A stretch of 64,000 nt of DNA from Clostridium tertium (GCF_017873245.1 NZ_JAGGJY010000002.1:372001-436000); one strand, 5' to 3'; numbered from the stretch's first letter, positions 1-9,508 are shown. Notes: a model not told the origin generated them from the letters alone. Numbers and translations are program-made.

Positions 1-133
1 CAAGTCCATCACCTCATAATATTTGTATTAAAAATATTGAAGTATTGTTACCTTATTAACTCTATAATTTAAAGTAACATTTTGAAGTATTTTACTTATA
101 ATGATTATAAAATAATATATTAGGAGTTTATCA

Positions 134-1141
134 ATGAATTTTAATGATGATGATTCAATTCTTTACTCAGATGATTCTAGATTAAGACCACCTCCACTTG
201 GAAATCTAGTCCCTGGGTTCCCAACACCTGGCCCTACCCCTAGTCCTGGTGGAAATTTTTCTTTTCCTGGATCTCAAGGTGCTCCACCTATGGGAAGCAA
301 TTTAAATATAGGCCCACCACCAAATTTTACTCCATCTAAGAACAGTTCAGGTGTGCAAAAATTAAGCTCTACTGGTGGCCCTCAAACTAAAGCAGTAAGT
401 CCAGGCTCTATTAGTTTTTGTTTGTTCAAATTTACTTATATATGGGAAACTAGTGGTAGAAACTATTGGGCATTTTTATTAAATGTAGATCGTAGATCAG
501 TTTCTGGTTTAAGATGGTTTAGAAATACTTGGGTATTCTTTGGTGTAGATTTAAGAAGAATAGATTCATTTATATGCTACAGAAGTGACTCTAAATGTGA
601 CTCTGACTCAGAAAATGATTTAACTTCAGCAAATGATTCAGTCCAAGAAACTTTGATAAACAATAGAAAAAAATACTCAGTTGATGGTATAAAAAATATT
701 TATACCAGAGTATTAACTTCTGTTGAAATTCCTGAAATAAAAAATGATTATATAATTAATTATCTAGGTGAAGTTGATGGTAATGAATTAACTACAAGAA
801 TTCCTTGCAAACAAACAAGAGTAACTAATTATAGAATAGTTCTTGAATTAACATACCCAGATGAATTTAATAAACAATTAATAGATAAAATTAATTCATG
901 TGCTATTGATGCATCTACTGTTGCTTCAAGATATTTAGATGAATTTAGAGATAGTAAAAACTTTTTAACTCCTTTAGAAGTATTTAACTCATCTGCTAAA
1001 CAAATAGGTAAATCAATAAAAGTCTTCTCTTCAGAATTTACTAATAAATTAAAGAAGCTTAAATTACCTAGAGAAATAACAAAGGAAGTAGAGTATACAA
1101 TTCTTCAAGAAAAAATAGAAGAACCATGGAGAATACTATAG
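134..1141 (+). CDS. Proline-rich hypothetical protein, clostridial family of unknown function
   Basis: 335 residues. Residues about 15-70 are rich in Pro and Gly (PPPLGNLVPGF, GPTPSPGG, GPPPNFTPSK), low in complexity and probably disordered. Residues about 92-148 form a compact aromatic, Arg-rich block (FKFTYIW, VDRRSVSGLRWF, VDLRRIDSFICY) that I recall from uncharacterised clostridial proteins. The remaining 185 residues are hydrophilic and mixed alpha/beta-like. There is no signal peptide or clear membrane segment. The start has a good AGGAG about 9 bases upstream. It stands alone, with a terminator after it. A role at the spore or cell surface is only a guess from the composition; no function can be assigned. 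Confidence 0.8.
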   Translation: MNFNDDDSILYSDDSRLRPPPLGNLVPGFPTPGPTPSPGGNFSFPGSQGAPPMGSNLNIGPPPNFTPSKNSSGVQKLSSTGGPQTKAVSPGSISFCLFKFTYIWETSGRNYWAFLLNVDRRSVSGLRWFRNTWVFFGVDLRRIDSFICYRSDSKCDSDSENDLTSANDSVQETLINNRKKYSVDGIKNIYTRVLTSVEIPEIKNDYIINYLGEVDGNELTTRIPCKQTRVTNYRIVLELTYPDEFNKQLIDKINSCAIDASTVASRYLDEFRDSKNFLTPLEVFNSSAKQIGKSIKVFSSEFTNKLKKLKLPREITKEVEYTILQEKIEEPWRIL

Positions 1142-1190
1142 ATAATTGATAATTAATAATGGATAACTAAGAGTGACCAATTGACAATTT
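1140..1190. repeat. Partial intergenic repeat (family 3 half-copy)
   Basis: GATAATTGATAATTAATAATGG and ACCAATTGACAATTTA resemble the arms of the element at 46975-47083 between argD and argF. It looks like one decayed end of the same repeat type. Confidence 0.35.
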
Positions 1191-1208
1191 AAATTGAAGA
1201 ATAGCTAA

Positions 1209-1255
1209 AAGGACTGGAGTATAGCAATATTTGTAATACTCCAGTCCTTGTTTTT
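1209..1255 (+). terminator. Intrinsic terminator of the proline-rich gene
   Basis: A perfect 14-bp stem (1209-1222 with 1236-1249, core GGACTGGAGT) is followed by G and five T. Confidence 0.9.
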
Positions 1256-1272
1256 AGTTAAACCTAAATTTG

Positions 1273-1383
1273 TTAAATTGTTTCTTTTCTTTCATTATAT
1301 ATAGTTATTCCAAGGGTTAATGCTAATCCTCCCCATAAAACAACAGCTCCTAATGAAAAGAAGGTTAATGCTACTCCTGTCAT
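1273..1383 (-). CDS. MetS-family small subunit of an NSS amino-acid transporter
   Basis: 36 residues: MTGVALTFFSLG, then VVLWGGLALTLGITIY and a charged tail NERKETI. This is one membrane helix with a basic/acidic C-terminus, the pattern of the methionine/alanine import small subunits encoded beside NSS symporters (MetPS type). It lies 21 bp after the large subunit on the same strand, with its own GGGGG ribosome binding site. The family pairing and position make it a real gene despite its size. It most likely binds and stabilises the symporter in the membrane. Substrate is not determined by sequence. Confidence 0.85.
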   Translation of the reverse strand: MTGVALTFFSLGAVVLWGGLALTLGITIYNERKETI

Positions 1384-1404
1384 TATGTAATGCCCCCTTT
1401 TTAA

Positions 1405-2892
1405 TTACTCTGATATATTTCTATTTTTCCATTGTTTTTTGCTTATTATAAGTGCAAGAATTATTCCAAAGCCAATAATACTCCATCCATATGCAAATAA
1501 TGCTGAAAGATCATATCCTCCATAAGGCGTTTTGATTTCTGTAATTATACTTTGTGCTAACATAAAAATTAATATAGTTGGTGTTACAAACTTAACGCAA
1601 ATATTCCACCACTTACCTATTTTAAAATATGATATTTCATTTGTATGCTCTCTAACTATATCAGGATTAACTATCCATCCAATTAATACAACTTCCAATA
1701 ATCCAACTACTACAATTCCATAATTATTTATAAAGTTATCTATTATATCTAAAAGGTAAAGGCCAGCTCCTGTAGAATATAATATTCCAATTGAAAATCC
1801 TATTAAGCAAATTATTGCAACAACTTTATTTCTTGCCCAACCAAACTTATCTATAAATGGTGCTGAAACAGCTTCTATTAATGATACAGATGATGTTAAA
1901 CCTGCAAATAACAAACATAAAAAGAATAATACACCTAAAAGTGTTCCTACTGATCCCATTTCTGTAAATACCGCTGGGAATACTACAAAAGCAAGTCCAA
2001 CTCCACTTGATACAACTTCACTCATCGGTATCCCTTTTGCACTTGCCATAAATCCTAATATAGAAAATACAGCTATAGCTGATAAAAATTCAAAACCACA
2101 ATTTGCAAATGCAGTCATAAATGCACTATTATTTATATCAGTTTTCTTAGGTAGATAACTGGAATAAGTCATCATTATTCCCATGGCTAAGCTAAGGGAA
2201 AAGAATACTTGTCCATAAGCAGCTACCCATACCTTTGGATCCATAACCTTTGACCAATCTGGTGTAAACAGTGTATTTAGTCCTTCTGCTGCTCCTTCTA
2301 AATTAACAGCTCTAATCGCTATTATAATCATTATAATTACAAGTGCCGGAAGAAGAATTTTATTAGCTTTTTCTATTCCAGCCTTTATACCTTTATAGCA
2401 TATAAACCAACTTATAAACCAAATAATTGCTATTCCTATTAATATAGGTAAAATCATACCACCAAAATCAAATGGTGAACTAGATAATTTAATAAAGTCT
2501 GTATGGAAAAATGCATCCGTATCAATTCCCCATCCTTTATTTATGCTAAATCTTAAATAATTTACTGCCCAACTTAAAATCATAGAGTAGTATGTTAAAA
2601 TTATAAATGCATTTATTGTTGGCCACCATCCAAGCCATTCCCACTTTTTCTTTACCTTTGCAATTGCAAGTGGTGTTGACCCTTTATATTTATGCCCTAG
2701 TCCATATTCCAATATTAATAATGGAATACCTGCTGTAAATATAGCAAAAAAATACGGTATTAAAAATGCCCCACCACCGTTTGTATATGCTATATATGGA
2801 AAACGCCAAATATTACCTAGTCCTACTGCTGAACCTACTGCTGCAATAATAAATCCTAATTTTGATCCCCACTGTTCTCTATTTTCTTCCAT
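1405..2892 (-). CDS. Sodium-dependent amino-acid symporter, NSS (SNF) family
   Basis: 495 residues with about 11-12 hydrophobic helices. The N-terminus WGSKLGFIIAAVGSAVGLGNIWRFPY is the NSS TM1 signature with the unwound Gly-rich sodium/substrate site (more than 20 residues are not quoted beyond this: key part GSAVGLGNIWRFPY at about 16-31). Bacterial NSS proteins couple Na+ entry to uptake of an amino acid such as Met, Ala, Tyr or Trp. The small MetS-type gene just downstream points to the Met/Ala group. Start is set by AGGGGG 7 bases upstream. The 230-bp upstream region is almost pure A and T and shows no riboswitch. Confidence 0.92.
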   Translation of the reverse strand: MEENREQWGSKLGFIIAAVGSAVGLGNIWRFPYIAYTNGGGAFLIPYFFAIFTAGIPLLILEYGLGHKYKGSTPLAIAKVKKKWEWLGWWPTINAFIILTYYSMILSWAVNYLRFSINKGWGIDTDAFFHTDFIKLSSSPFDFGGMILPILIGIAIIWFISWFICYKGIKAGIEKANKILLPALVIIMIIIAIRAVNLEGAAEGLNTLFTPDWSKVMDPKVWVAAYGQVFFSLSLAMGIMMTYSSYLPKKTDINNSAFMTAFANCGFEFLSAIAVFSILGFMASAKGIPMSEVVSSGVGLAFVVFPAVFTEMGSVGTLLGVLFFLCLLFAGLTSSVSLIEAVSAPFIDKFGWARNKVVAIICLIGFSIGILYSTGAGLYLLDIIDNFINNYGIVVVGLLEVVLIGWIVNPDIVREHTNEISYFKIGKWWNICVKFVTPTILIFMLAQSIITEIKTPYGGYDLSALFAYGWSIIGFGIILALIISKKQWKNRNISE

Positions 2893-3081
2893 AAAATCGC
2901 CCCCTAAAAAAAGTCATTACTTACATAACTTATTAATATTTAAATATATAATATATTAAAATATTAATAAAATCAATATATTTTTAACAAAATATTATAC
3001 TATTTTAACTAATTATAATAAATAATGAATTTATACAAATAAATATTATCATTTTGTTAAAATACCCTTATAAAAACATAT

Positions 3082-3119
3082 AAAAAATAAGCATCTCATA
3101 ATTTGAAACGCTTATTTTT
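3082..3119 (-). terminator. Terminator of the 2H phosphoesterase gene
   Basis: Stem AAAAATAAGC (3083-3092) with GCTTATTTTT (3110-3119); on the minus strand it ends in a T-rich tract just after the stop codon of the gene at 3126-3656. Confidence 0.75.
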
Positions 3120-3125
3120 CTATAT

Positions 3126-3656
3126 TTAATTCTCTATAATAAACTCTTTATGTAGTTTCCATGTATTATCTACCCATTTAAATATGCTTATATTATCGAA
3201 GTAACAATTAAATTCAAATGGATATTTATTTACATATTCCCATACTTCTATATATATCGATGGAACCTTTTTAGAAGTTAATGTAACATGAAAATTTTTA
3301 TCTTTTCCATCCTTTTTATTAAATTCAATATAATCAAAATTATCAAGAATATTTATTAATTTATCATGAATAACTTTACCTTCATTAGACATATTTACAT
3401 CCATATAAATAACTCTATTATCAAAATGATTATATTTATCCATTATAAATTCTGCCTTCTTTTCATTTTTACTAAATTTATATAAAGCATCTTCTAAATC
3501 TTTTATACTTTTATCATATTCAAAGGGTGCTTTAATAGTAAAATGTGCGGGTAGCTTTGATGACTTAGCTTTAAATTTTTGAAATATATCTTTTCTCATT
3601 TCATTATTAAAGGCTCCAGCTTCTCCCTTTACTACACAAACTATAACATATCTCAT
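3126..3656 (-). CDS. 2H phosphoesterase (2'-5' RNA ligase family)
   Basis: 176 residues with the two hallmark H-x-T/S motifs of the 2H superfamily: HFT at 38-40 and HVT at 123-125, spaced as in LigT-like proteins. These histidines act together on 2',3'-cyclic phosphate or 2'-5' linkages in RNA or nucleotides. No signal peptide or membrane segment, so cytoplasmic. AGGAGAG precedes the start. It is monocistronic with its own terminator. The natural substrate of this subgroup is not known. Confidence 0.8.
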   Translation of the reverse strand: MRYVIVCVVKGEAGAFNNEMRKDIFQKFKAKSSKLPAHFTIKAPFEYDKSIKDLEDALYKFSKNEKKAEFIMDKYNHFDNRVIYMDVNMSNEGKVIHDKLINILDNFDYIEFNKKDGKDKNFHVTLTSKKVPSIYIEVWEYVNKYPFEFNCYFDNISIFKWVDNTWKLHKEFIIEN

Positions 3657-3834
3657 AAAAACTTCTCTCCTCTCATTAGTTTCTTTGCTTTAATAAATTC
3701 CTATTTAAATTAATAATCTTTATAATTTATTTTTTTGTATATTAAATAATAAAGATACTAGTTTACATAAATAGCTAAATTAAAAATTTTAATAGATTTT
3801 TTAAAATAATTCTACTAATATAAATAACACCTGA

Positions 3835-4464
3835 CTAACGCTTTTTCTCTACAGGCAAACATTCAATTCTATAACCAATTTCTTTATTAGCCATTCTATA
3901 GCCTTCATTTATCATTTCTTCTATGCTCATTTCATTTCCTAATAAGGCATCTATAGTTATTTGAGATCTATCAGGAAAATATTTATCAAGTACTCTTTCA
4001 TTAATATAATCTTGATCTTTTGTAGAATAATCATCTAAAATATGCATTACATTAAATCCAGATTCCTTTAAAGCTCTCCCAACTAATATACTTCTATGAC
4101 ATCTTATTGGATCTTGCATTGCTCCAAGTAAAGCAATTCTATACCCTTTATTACATCCGTCCTTTAATCTTTCAATCCCCTTAATAAAGTCTTCCTCATG
4201 AATAACTTTTTCAAAATCAGAATATCCTTCTTCATTATAAGAAACCTTATTTATTCTTTTTGCTGCAAGCTCCTTAGCCATATAAATATATATAAATCCA
4301 GCTTTAGTTAAAGTATATTTTATAGTTTCTTTATCAAATTGCACATTATATTTTGAATAAGGTGTTCCTCTAATATCAACAACACAATTAATATCATAAT
4401 ATCTTAACATTTCTATTAATTTTTCAACTGTATAATTTGAATGTCCTATTGTATATATATCCAT
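3835..4464 (-). CDS. DUF488-family protein
   Basis: 209 residues. The N-terminus MDIYTIGHSNYTVEKLIEML and the motif VVDIRGTPYSKY, then MQDPIRCHRSILVGRAL near residue 116-132 with Cys-His-Arg, are the conserved landmarks of DUF488. The CHR motif resembles an active site of a nucleic-acid or nucleotide enzyme, but the biochemical function of the family is not settled. Cytoplasmic, stand-alone on the minus strand. GGAGGTG lies 9 bases before the start. Confidence 0.85.
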   Translation of the reverse strand: MDIYTIGHSNYTVEKLIEMLRYYDINCVVDIRGTPYSKYNVQFDKETIKYTLTKAGFIYIYMAKELAAKRINKVSYNEEGYSDFEKVIHEEDFIKGIERLKDGCNKGYRIALLGAMQDPIRCHRSILVGRALKESGFNVMHILDDYSTKDQDYINERVLDKYFPDRSQITIDALLGNEMSIEEMINEGYRMANKEIGYRIECLPVEKKR

Positions 4465-4490
4465 TAAAACTGCACCTCCTGGATCTAGTG

Positions 4491-4620
4491 AAGAGTGAAA
4501 AGTTAATGTAAATCTATTTCAGGCAAGCTTCAGTAGATCATATTTTATACTAAATTCATATAACTTAACTAAGTATTCAATGCCTACTATACAAAACTTA
4601 AATTCAACTTTTTCACTCTT
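4491..4620. repeat. Family 1 intergenic inverted-repeat element, copy A
   Basis: Terminal inverted repeats AAGAGTGAAAAGTT (4491-4504) and AACTTTTTCACTCTT (4606-4620) enclose an AT-rich core. The ends match other family 1 copies at 13764, 14012, 24586, 33148, 35931 and 42970. The core is the most diverged. Confidence 0.6.
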
Positions 4621-4669
4621 TATCCCTTAAAACTTTTTTGATTATAATTATAAATGATAAATATAAGTT

Positions 4670-4872
4670 GGCGAAGATAAATAGAATATGCGGAATAAGC
4701 ATATAGCGGGCAATTAGAAGGACTTGGTGAAGGAAGAACTACTAGGCCTTAGTGTTGTTGGTTTGTTTGAGAGCATCGAGTTAACCAAAACTCTTGGCAT
4801 AGCAGTTTTTCCGAGCCTAGTACTTCTTTGCTAAGCTATTTGGCTTATGGAGCATATCTATTTATCGTAGCC
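4670..4872. repeat. Family 2 long palindromic element, full-length copy
   Basis: About 203 bp. The ends GGCGAAGATAAATAGA and TCTATTTATCGTAGCC pair with two mismatches, and similarity of the arms continues inward (TATGC, ATAAGC, TAGC, then AAGAACTACTAGGC against GCCTAGTACTTCTT), so the element folds on itself into one long interrupted hairpin. It is visibly richer in G and C than its surroundings. No ORF. Short versions occur at 13918-13984 and 33389-33448. It could be a MITE-like element or encode a structured RNA. Confidence 0.65.
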
Positions 4873-4900
4873 TTTTATATTAGCAATTTATAACTAACTA

Positions 4901-7900
4901 TCAGCTAAATAGTTTTAGTAGTTCTTCCTCTGTTATTGTATTTAACGTTTCTCCACTCAACGTATCTCCATCTATTATTTTGCTAATTAATTCTTTCTTT
5001 TCTTCTTGAAGCTTTATAATCTTTTCTTCAATGGTATCTTTAGATATAAGCTTTATTACTTCAACTATATTTTTTTGACCAATTCTATGAGCTCTATCTG
5101 TTGCTTGATCTTGAACTGCTGGATTCCACCAAGGGTCAAAGTGGACTACAACACTAGCTGAAGTTAAATTCAATCCAACTCCACCAGCTTTTAAGGAAAT
5201 TAAGAATATATTTTTATCTCTATTATTAAATTCATCAACTAAACTTATTCTTTCTTTTGCTTTAATACTTCCATCTAAATATAAATAGCTAATATTATCT
5301 TCTTCTAGTTTATATCCTATCTTCTTTAATACAGATGTAAATTGTGAAAAGATAATTATTTTTTTATTTGAATCTATAGTTTCTTTTATTATTTCCTTAA
5401 CTGCTTTTATTTTTGCACTTTCTTCTTTAAAATCATCTATTAATAAAGATGGATCTAAACAAAGCTGACGTAATTTTGTAAGATAAGATAATATAACGAT
5501 TTTATTGTCTTTGATTTTTTTATTTTCCTTAATCTTCTTCTTAACTTCCTTCATATATGAATTATAAATCTGTTTTTGACTAAATGTCATTGGTATTAAG
5601 TATTCTTTTTCTATTTTATCTGGTAATTCATCTAGTACATCTTCTTTTAATCTTCTTAGTATAAATGGTGAAATCAGTTCTTTAAGTTCTTTTAAACTTT
5701 CATCATCTCCACTTAAAAACTCACCTTTAAACCTTTCTTCATTATATAAATATCCAGGCATTATAAAGTCAAATATTGACCATAATTCTAGCAAATTATT
5801 TTCTATTGGTGTTCCTGTTAAAGCTAATTTACAATTTGCTTTTATTGATTTAACTAACTCTGAAATTTTAGATTTTTTATTTTTAATATTTTGCGCTTCA
5901 TCAATTATACAAAAATCAAACTTTTTATCTTCATACCATTCATAATCACTTCTTAAAGTTCCATAAGTGGTTAATAAAACATCATATTCTTTATATTCAT
6001 CTTTAACTTTATTTCTTTCACTAACACTTCCATGAATTACTCCTACATTTAAAGTATCTGCAAATTTTTCAAATTCACTTTTCCAATTGTACACAACAGA
6101 AGTTGGAGTTATAATTAAACTTTTTTTATTCTTATTTGAAATTAATAAAGTTATTGTTTGAATAGTTTTACCTAGCCCCATATCATCAGCTAATATTCCA
6201 CCCAAGCCTAAGTTTTCTATTGACTTTAGCCAATTATATCCTTTAATTTGATAATCTCTAAGCTTTGCATTTAAATCCTTTGGAACATCATGTTTTTCTT
6301 CCTTATTATTCAAATTATCTATTAATTCATTTATTTTTTCTTCTCCAGTTATAAATGGAATTCTTTTATTTTTTATCTTATTTTCTAAATGCAATAAATT
6401 AAATTTATCCACATATATTTCTTCTTTATAAACATTATTAAATAAATTCAACTCTTCTATTGTTTTAAAAAATTCAACTACTTCCATATCATTTAAATCC
6501 AAGAAATTATTTTCTCTAGTTTTATAAAAGGAACTTCCATTTTTTATTCGTTCCATTATTTCTGCTATTTCGTTATAATCTACCCCATCTATCTTATAAT
6601 CAAACTTATAATAATCATCTTTTTCTTCTATTTCACTTCTTATATTATTAGATTTTATAAGCTTTATTTCACCAAATTTATTAGATAAAGTTACAATTCC
6701 AATTTTATTTAAATGATTTATGCCTTCGCTTAGTAATATGTATTTATCCTCATCATTTCCTATAAATATAAATTTATCTTTATGCTTTATAAACTTATAT
6801 CTTTCAAGTTCCATTTCTATTTTTTCTTTAGCTCTACTATCTTTTAGTCCATCTAAGCTGTTTGCATAATTTATATCAATGCTACAATATATATTTTCAT
6901 TTTCTTTTTCTATATAAAATCTTGGAGTATTAACCTTATTTATTTCATATTTTACAGTTTTATCTATAATTATATCCTTTGAAATTTCACCTAATATAAA
7001 TAATAACTTTGTTAAATTAGTTTCTGTATTTTTATAAATCAAATTACCTTTTTTAGCTAACTTAGCATAAACTGCCTTATAATATTTTAGTTGCTTTTCT
7101 GTAGGTAAATATATTTTCTTATCATATATCCAAACACTTTTTTTATCATCGATTGGTATTGTACTTTTCTTTTGAGGATTTACTATTAAAGCTTCGCCCT
7201 TTTTCTTTAATGTAAAAATTAAAGGCATATCTTCTTTATAAATAGTTGAATTATAGTTCATATAATCATAAGTTAAAACTATACTCTTATTGTTATCTAC
7301 TAACTTCAAAAAGCTTCTAATTTCATTTTTATATAATACAAAGCTTCTACTATTTACAATTCTACTTTTATTTTCTTTAAATTTTGCCTTTAAAAAATCT
7401 ATTATTAAAGTATCATTTTCATTAAACTTATTATTTTCATCAAATAAAAATTTTCCTAATGCTTCTACTGCAATTGTATTTTCTTCTCCAGATCTAAACT
7501 CCAAATAATATTCTTCATTTTTATTTACTTTAACTTGCTTTATCTTTATATCTAATTTCAATAGCTTCTTATTAATTTCACTTTTTTCTTTTTTAATATT
7601 TTCTTTATTATTTAATATTGCATAATAAAATCTATACATAGTTGCTACTAAATGACTACAAAAATAATTCTTCATTTCCTTACTATTTTCTTCAAATTGA
7701 TTGCAACTACATTTAGTATCAATTATTTTATTATTGGAATCAAACTTTAAATGAGTGCTATATTCATCTTTATTTTCTAAAACTCTCCCATATATATGAT
7801 AAGTATCATTTATCTTTTTACTTACAACCTTAGATACTAACCCCTTGCTAAAGAAATCTATTCCATTATTCTTTGAAATACTAGAACTTATCTTTAAAAC

Positions 7901-7927
7901 TGAGTCCATCATAGCCTTTAAATTCAT
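4901..7927 (-). CDS. SWIM zinc-finger SNF2-family helicase
   Basis: 1008 residues from the ATG at 7927, which has AAGGAGGGG 6 bases upstream (a longer reading to 7975 lacks this). A SWIM motif is present near the N-terminus (C73-x-C75...C90-x-H92). A long middle region follows, then SNF2 motifs: ADDMGLGKT (Walker A, near 585), IIDEAQNIKN (motif II, near 678), LTGTPIENN, and helicase C motifs GGVGLNLTSASVVVHFDP and DRAHRIGQ. Such proteins translocate on double-stranded DNA and remodel protein-DNA complexes, probably in repair or transcription. All motifs look intact. Flanked by a repeat-filled gap downstream. Confidence 0.92.
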   Translation of the reverse strand: MNLKAMMDSVLKISSSISKNNGIDFFSKGLVSKVVSKKINDTYHIYGRVLENKDEYSTHLKFDSNNKIIDTKCSCNQFEENSKEMKNYFCSHLVATMYRFYYAILNNKENIKKEKSEINKKLLKLDIKIKQVKVNKNEEYYLEFRSGEENTIAVEALGKFLFDENNKFNENDTLIIDFLKAKFKENKSRIVNSRSFVLYKNEIRSFLKLVDNNKSIVLTYDYMNYNSTIYKEDMPLIFTLKKKGEALIVNPQKKSTIPIDDKKSVWIYDKKIYLPTEKQLKYYKAVYAKLAKKGNLIYKNTETNLTKLLFILGEISKDIIIDKTVKYEINKVNTPRFYIEKENENIYCSIDINYANSLDGLKDSRAKEKIEMELERYKFIKHKDKFIFIGNDEDKYILLSEGINHLNKIGIVTLSNKFGEIKLIKSNNIRSEIEEKDDYYKFDYKIDGVDYNEIAEIMERIKNGSSFYKTRENNFLDLNDMEVVEFFKTIEELNLFNNVYKEEIYVDKFNLLHLENKIKNKRIPFITGEEKINELIDNLNNKEEKHDVPKDLNAKLRDYQIKGYNWLKSIENLGLGGILADDMGLGKTIQTITLLISNKNKKSLIITPTSVVYNWKSEFEKFADTLNVGVIHGSVSERNKVKDEYKEYDVLLTTYGTLRSDYEWYEDKKFDFCIIDEAQNIKNKKSKISELVKSIKANCKLALTGTPIENNLLELWSIFDFIMPGYLYNEERFKGEFLSGDDESLKELKELISPFILRRLKEDVLDELPDKIEKEYLIPMTFSQKQIYNSYMKEVKKKIKENKKIKDNKIVILSYLTKLRQLCLDPSLLIDDFKEESAKIKAVKEIIKETIDSNKKIIIFSQFTSVLKKIGYKLEEDNISYLYLDGSIKAKERISLVDEFNNRDKNIFLISLKAGGVGLNLTSASVVVHFDPWWNPAVQDQATDRAHRIGQKNIVEVIKLISKDTIEEKIIKLQEEKKELISKIIDGDTLSGETLNTITEEELLKLFS

Positions 7928-8089
7928 ATACACCCCTCCTTTTTTAGAATACTTAATATTATATATATGTTTCAATTAATAATCTACATCATTAATGTTT
8001 TATGCCGTTAATAATTAATAGACTTATTGAAGTAATGTAGCAAAATTAAAAGCATATATTTTTTCTTTTTATATTATAAATCTTAACAT

Positions 8090-8150
8090 AACAAAAAAGT
8101 TCTATAATGTATTAAATTATAATTTTTATTTTAATACATGCTAGAACTCT
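8090..8150 (-). terminator. Terminator behind the frameshifted small gene
   Basis: An imperfect stem (AGTTCTATAATGTATTAAA, about 8099-8117, with TTTAATACATGCTAGAACT, about 8130-8148) is followed on the minus strand by a run of six T. It lies just after the restored stop at 8180. Confidence 0.7.
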
Positions 8151-8179
8151 TTAAATATATTAACTTTATACTATCATAT

Positions 8180-8370
8180 TTATTTAATTTTATCTGTATT
8201 TGCATATGTTGGCATCTTATAAATTCCATTAGGATTTTCTATAAAAAATCTTCAATTTCATCTAATTCTTTTAATGCTTCTTCTTCATTTTCATAGTTTC
8301 CCAGCTCAATAGTATTTCTACTAAAAAAGAAGTTAAACCCATAAGTTCCTTCCAGAATATCTTCTTTCAT
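8180..8370 (-). pseudogene. Small conserved-type protein broken by a one-base frameshift
   Basis: The ATG at 8370 opens MKEDILEGTYGFNFFFSRNT and ends early at 8239. Adding one T to the six-T run near 8244-8250 restores a 63-residue protein continuing FFIENPNGIYKMPTYANTDKIK to a stop at 8180. The pattern (EALKELDEIEDFF-ENPNGIYKMP) resembles small Firmicute proteins of unknown function. No ribosome binding site precedes the ATG, and the start abuts the truncated MFS gene. Either a true pseudogene beside a deletion or a homopolymer sequencing error. Confidence 0.6.
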
Positions 8371-8380
8371 TGGCTATATT

Positions 8381-9508
8381 GTGCAAGCAATAATAAATAA
8401 TTTTATTCCATTATTATTTCTAACTTTTCAATCATCTTATAATATTCCAATATCAAAAATAACTTTTTTAGTTACTTTCAATTTTAGATTTCAATTATTA
8501 ATTGATTTTCTCTCTGCTGGATTTATAGATAAAATAGGCTATAGGCTTTCTGTAATAATAGCTCATATTTGTGCTGGACTAGGACTAATATCATTAACTA
8601 TTCTTCCAGAAATCTTCAGCGATCCTTTTATTGGACTACTAATTTCGGTTATGATTTATGCTATTGGTGGTGGATTAATTGAAGTTTTAATAAGTCCTAT
8701 AGTAGAAGCATGTCCAACAGATAATAAAGAAGCTGCAATGAGCCTATTGCATTCTTTTTATTGCTGGGGACACGTTTCTGTAGTTTTAATATCAACAATA
8801 TTTTTTAGTGTATTTGGAATTTTAAATTGGAAGTACCTTGCAATATTCTGGTCCCTAATACCAATATTTAATATTTTTCTTTTTATAAAAATTCCTATTT
8901 TGCATTTAATAGAAGAGGGTGAAAATAGTTTAACAGTTAAAGAATTACTTTCAAATAAAATATTTTGGCTAATGATACTTTTAATGATATGTGCTGGAGC
9001 AAGTGAACAGTCTGTTAGTCAATGGGCATCTACTTTTGCAGAAAAAACCCTTAATGGTAATAAAGCTCTTGGTGATTTAGCAGGTCCAATGTTTTTTGCA
9101 ATAATGATGGGTATATCTAGAACAATATATGGCAAATTAGGCGAGAAAATAAATCTAAAACTATCAATGATATTTTGTAGTTTGCCTTGCTTTATAAGCT
9201 ATATTATTATTTCCCTATCACCTTGGCCATTATTATCTCTTATAGGCTGTGGTATTTGTGGATTTTCAGTTGGTATTTTATGGCCAGGAACCTTTAGTAT
9301 ATCTTCATCAATACTAAAGAAGGGTGGAACTGCACTGTTTGCTTTTTTAGCACTTGCAGGAGATGTAGGATGCTCACTTGGCCCAACAATTGTAGGTAGA
9401 TTATCTAGTATTTTTAATGATAATATAAAGATTGGAATTTTATTCTCAAGCATATTTCCTATATTATTGATTATTGGAATAATTCTGTCTGGAATTAATA
9501 AAAAATAA
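8381..9508 (+). CDS. MFS transporter, apparently 5'-truncated
   Basis: 375 residues from a GTG, with about 11 hydrophobic helices and a KIGYR-type loop (FIDKIGYRLSV) near residue 49-59, typical of the major facilitator superfamily (fucose-permease-like branch). Family members normally begin some 15-25 residues earlier. Here the frame upstream still reads IGYI before VQAIINNF, but no ATG or ribosome binding site follows from it; a stop occurs at 8342. The normal start and leader seem lost where it meets the frameshifted gene at 8370. It may be inactive or poorly translated. Substrate unknown. A terminator follows. Confidence 0.7.
   Translation: MQAIINNFIPLLFLTFQSSYNIPISKITFLVTFNFRFQLLIDFLSAGFIDKIGYRLSVIIAHICAGLGLISLTILPEIFSDPFIGLLISVMIYAIGGGLIEVLISPIVEACPTDNKEAAMSLLHSFYCWGHVSVVLISTIFFSVFGILNWKYLAIFWSLIPIFNIFLFIKIPILHLIEEGENSLTVKELLSNKIFWLMILLMICAGASEQSVSQWASTFAEKTLNGNKALGDLAGPMFFAIMMGISRTIYGKLGEKINLKLSMIFCSLPCFISYIIISLSPWPLLSLIGCGICGFSVGILWPGTFSISSSILKKGGTALFAFLALAGDVGCSLGPTIVGRLSSIFNDNIKIGILFSSIFPILLIIGIILSGINKK

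Noticed and set aside
1..20. Possible start of a leftward gene at the left edge (GAGGTG followed by ATGGACTTG on the minus strand)
   Set aside because: Only a ribosome-site-like sequence and two or three codons are visible, so no gene can be supported.
2893..3081. Glycine or other riboswitch before the NSS symporter
   Set aside because: The region is nearly pure A and T and has no conserved riboswitch core.
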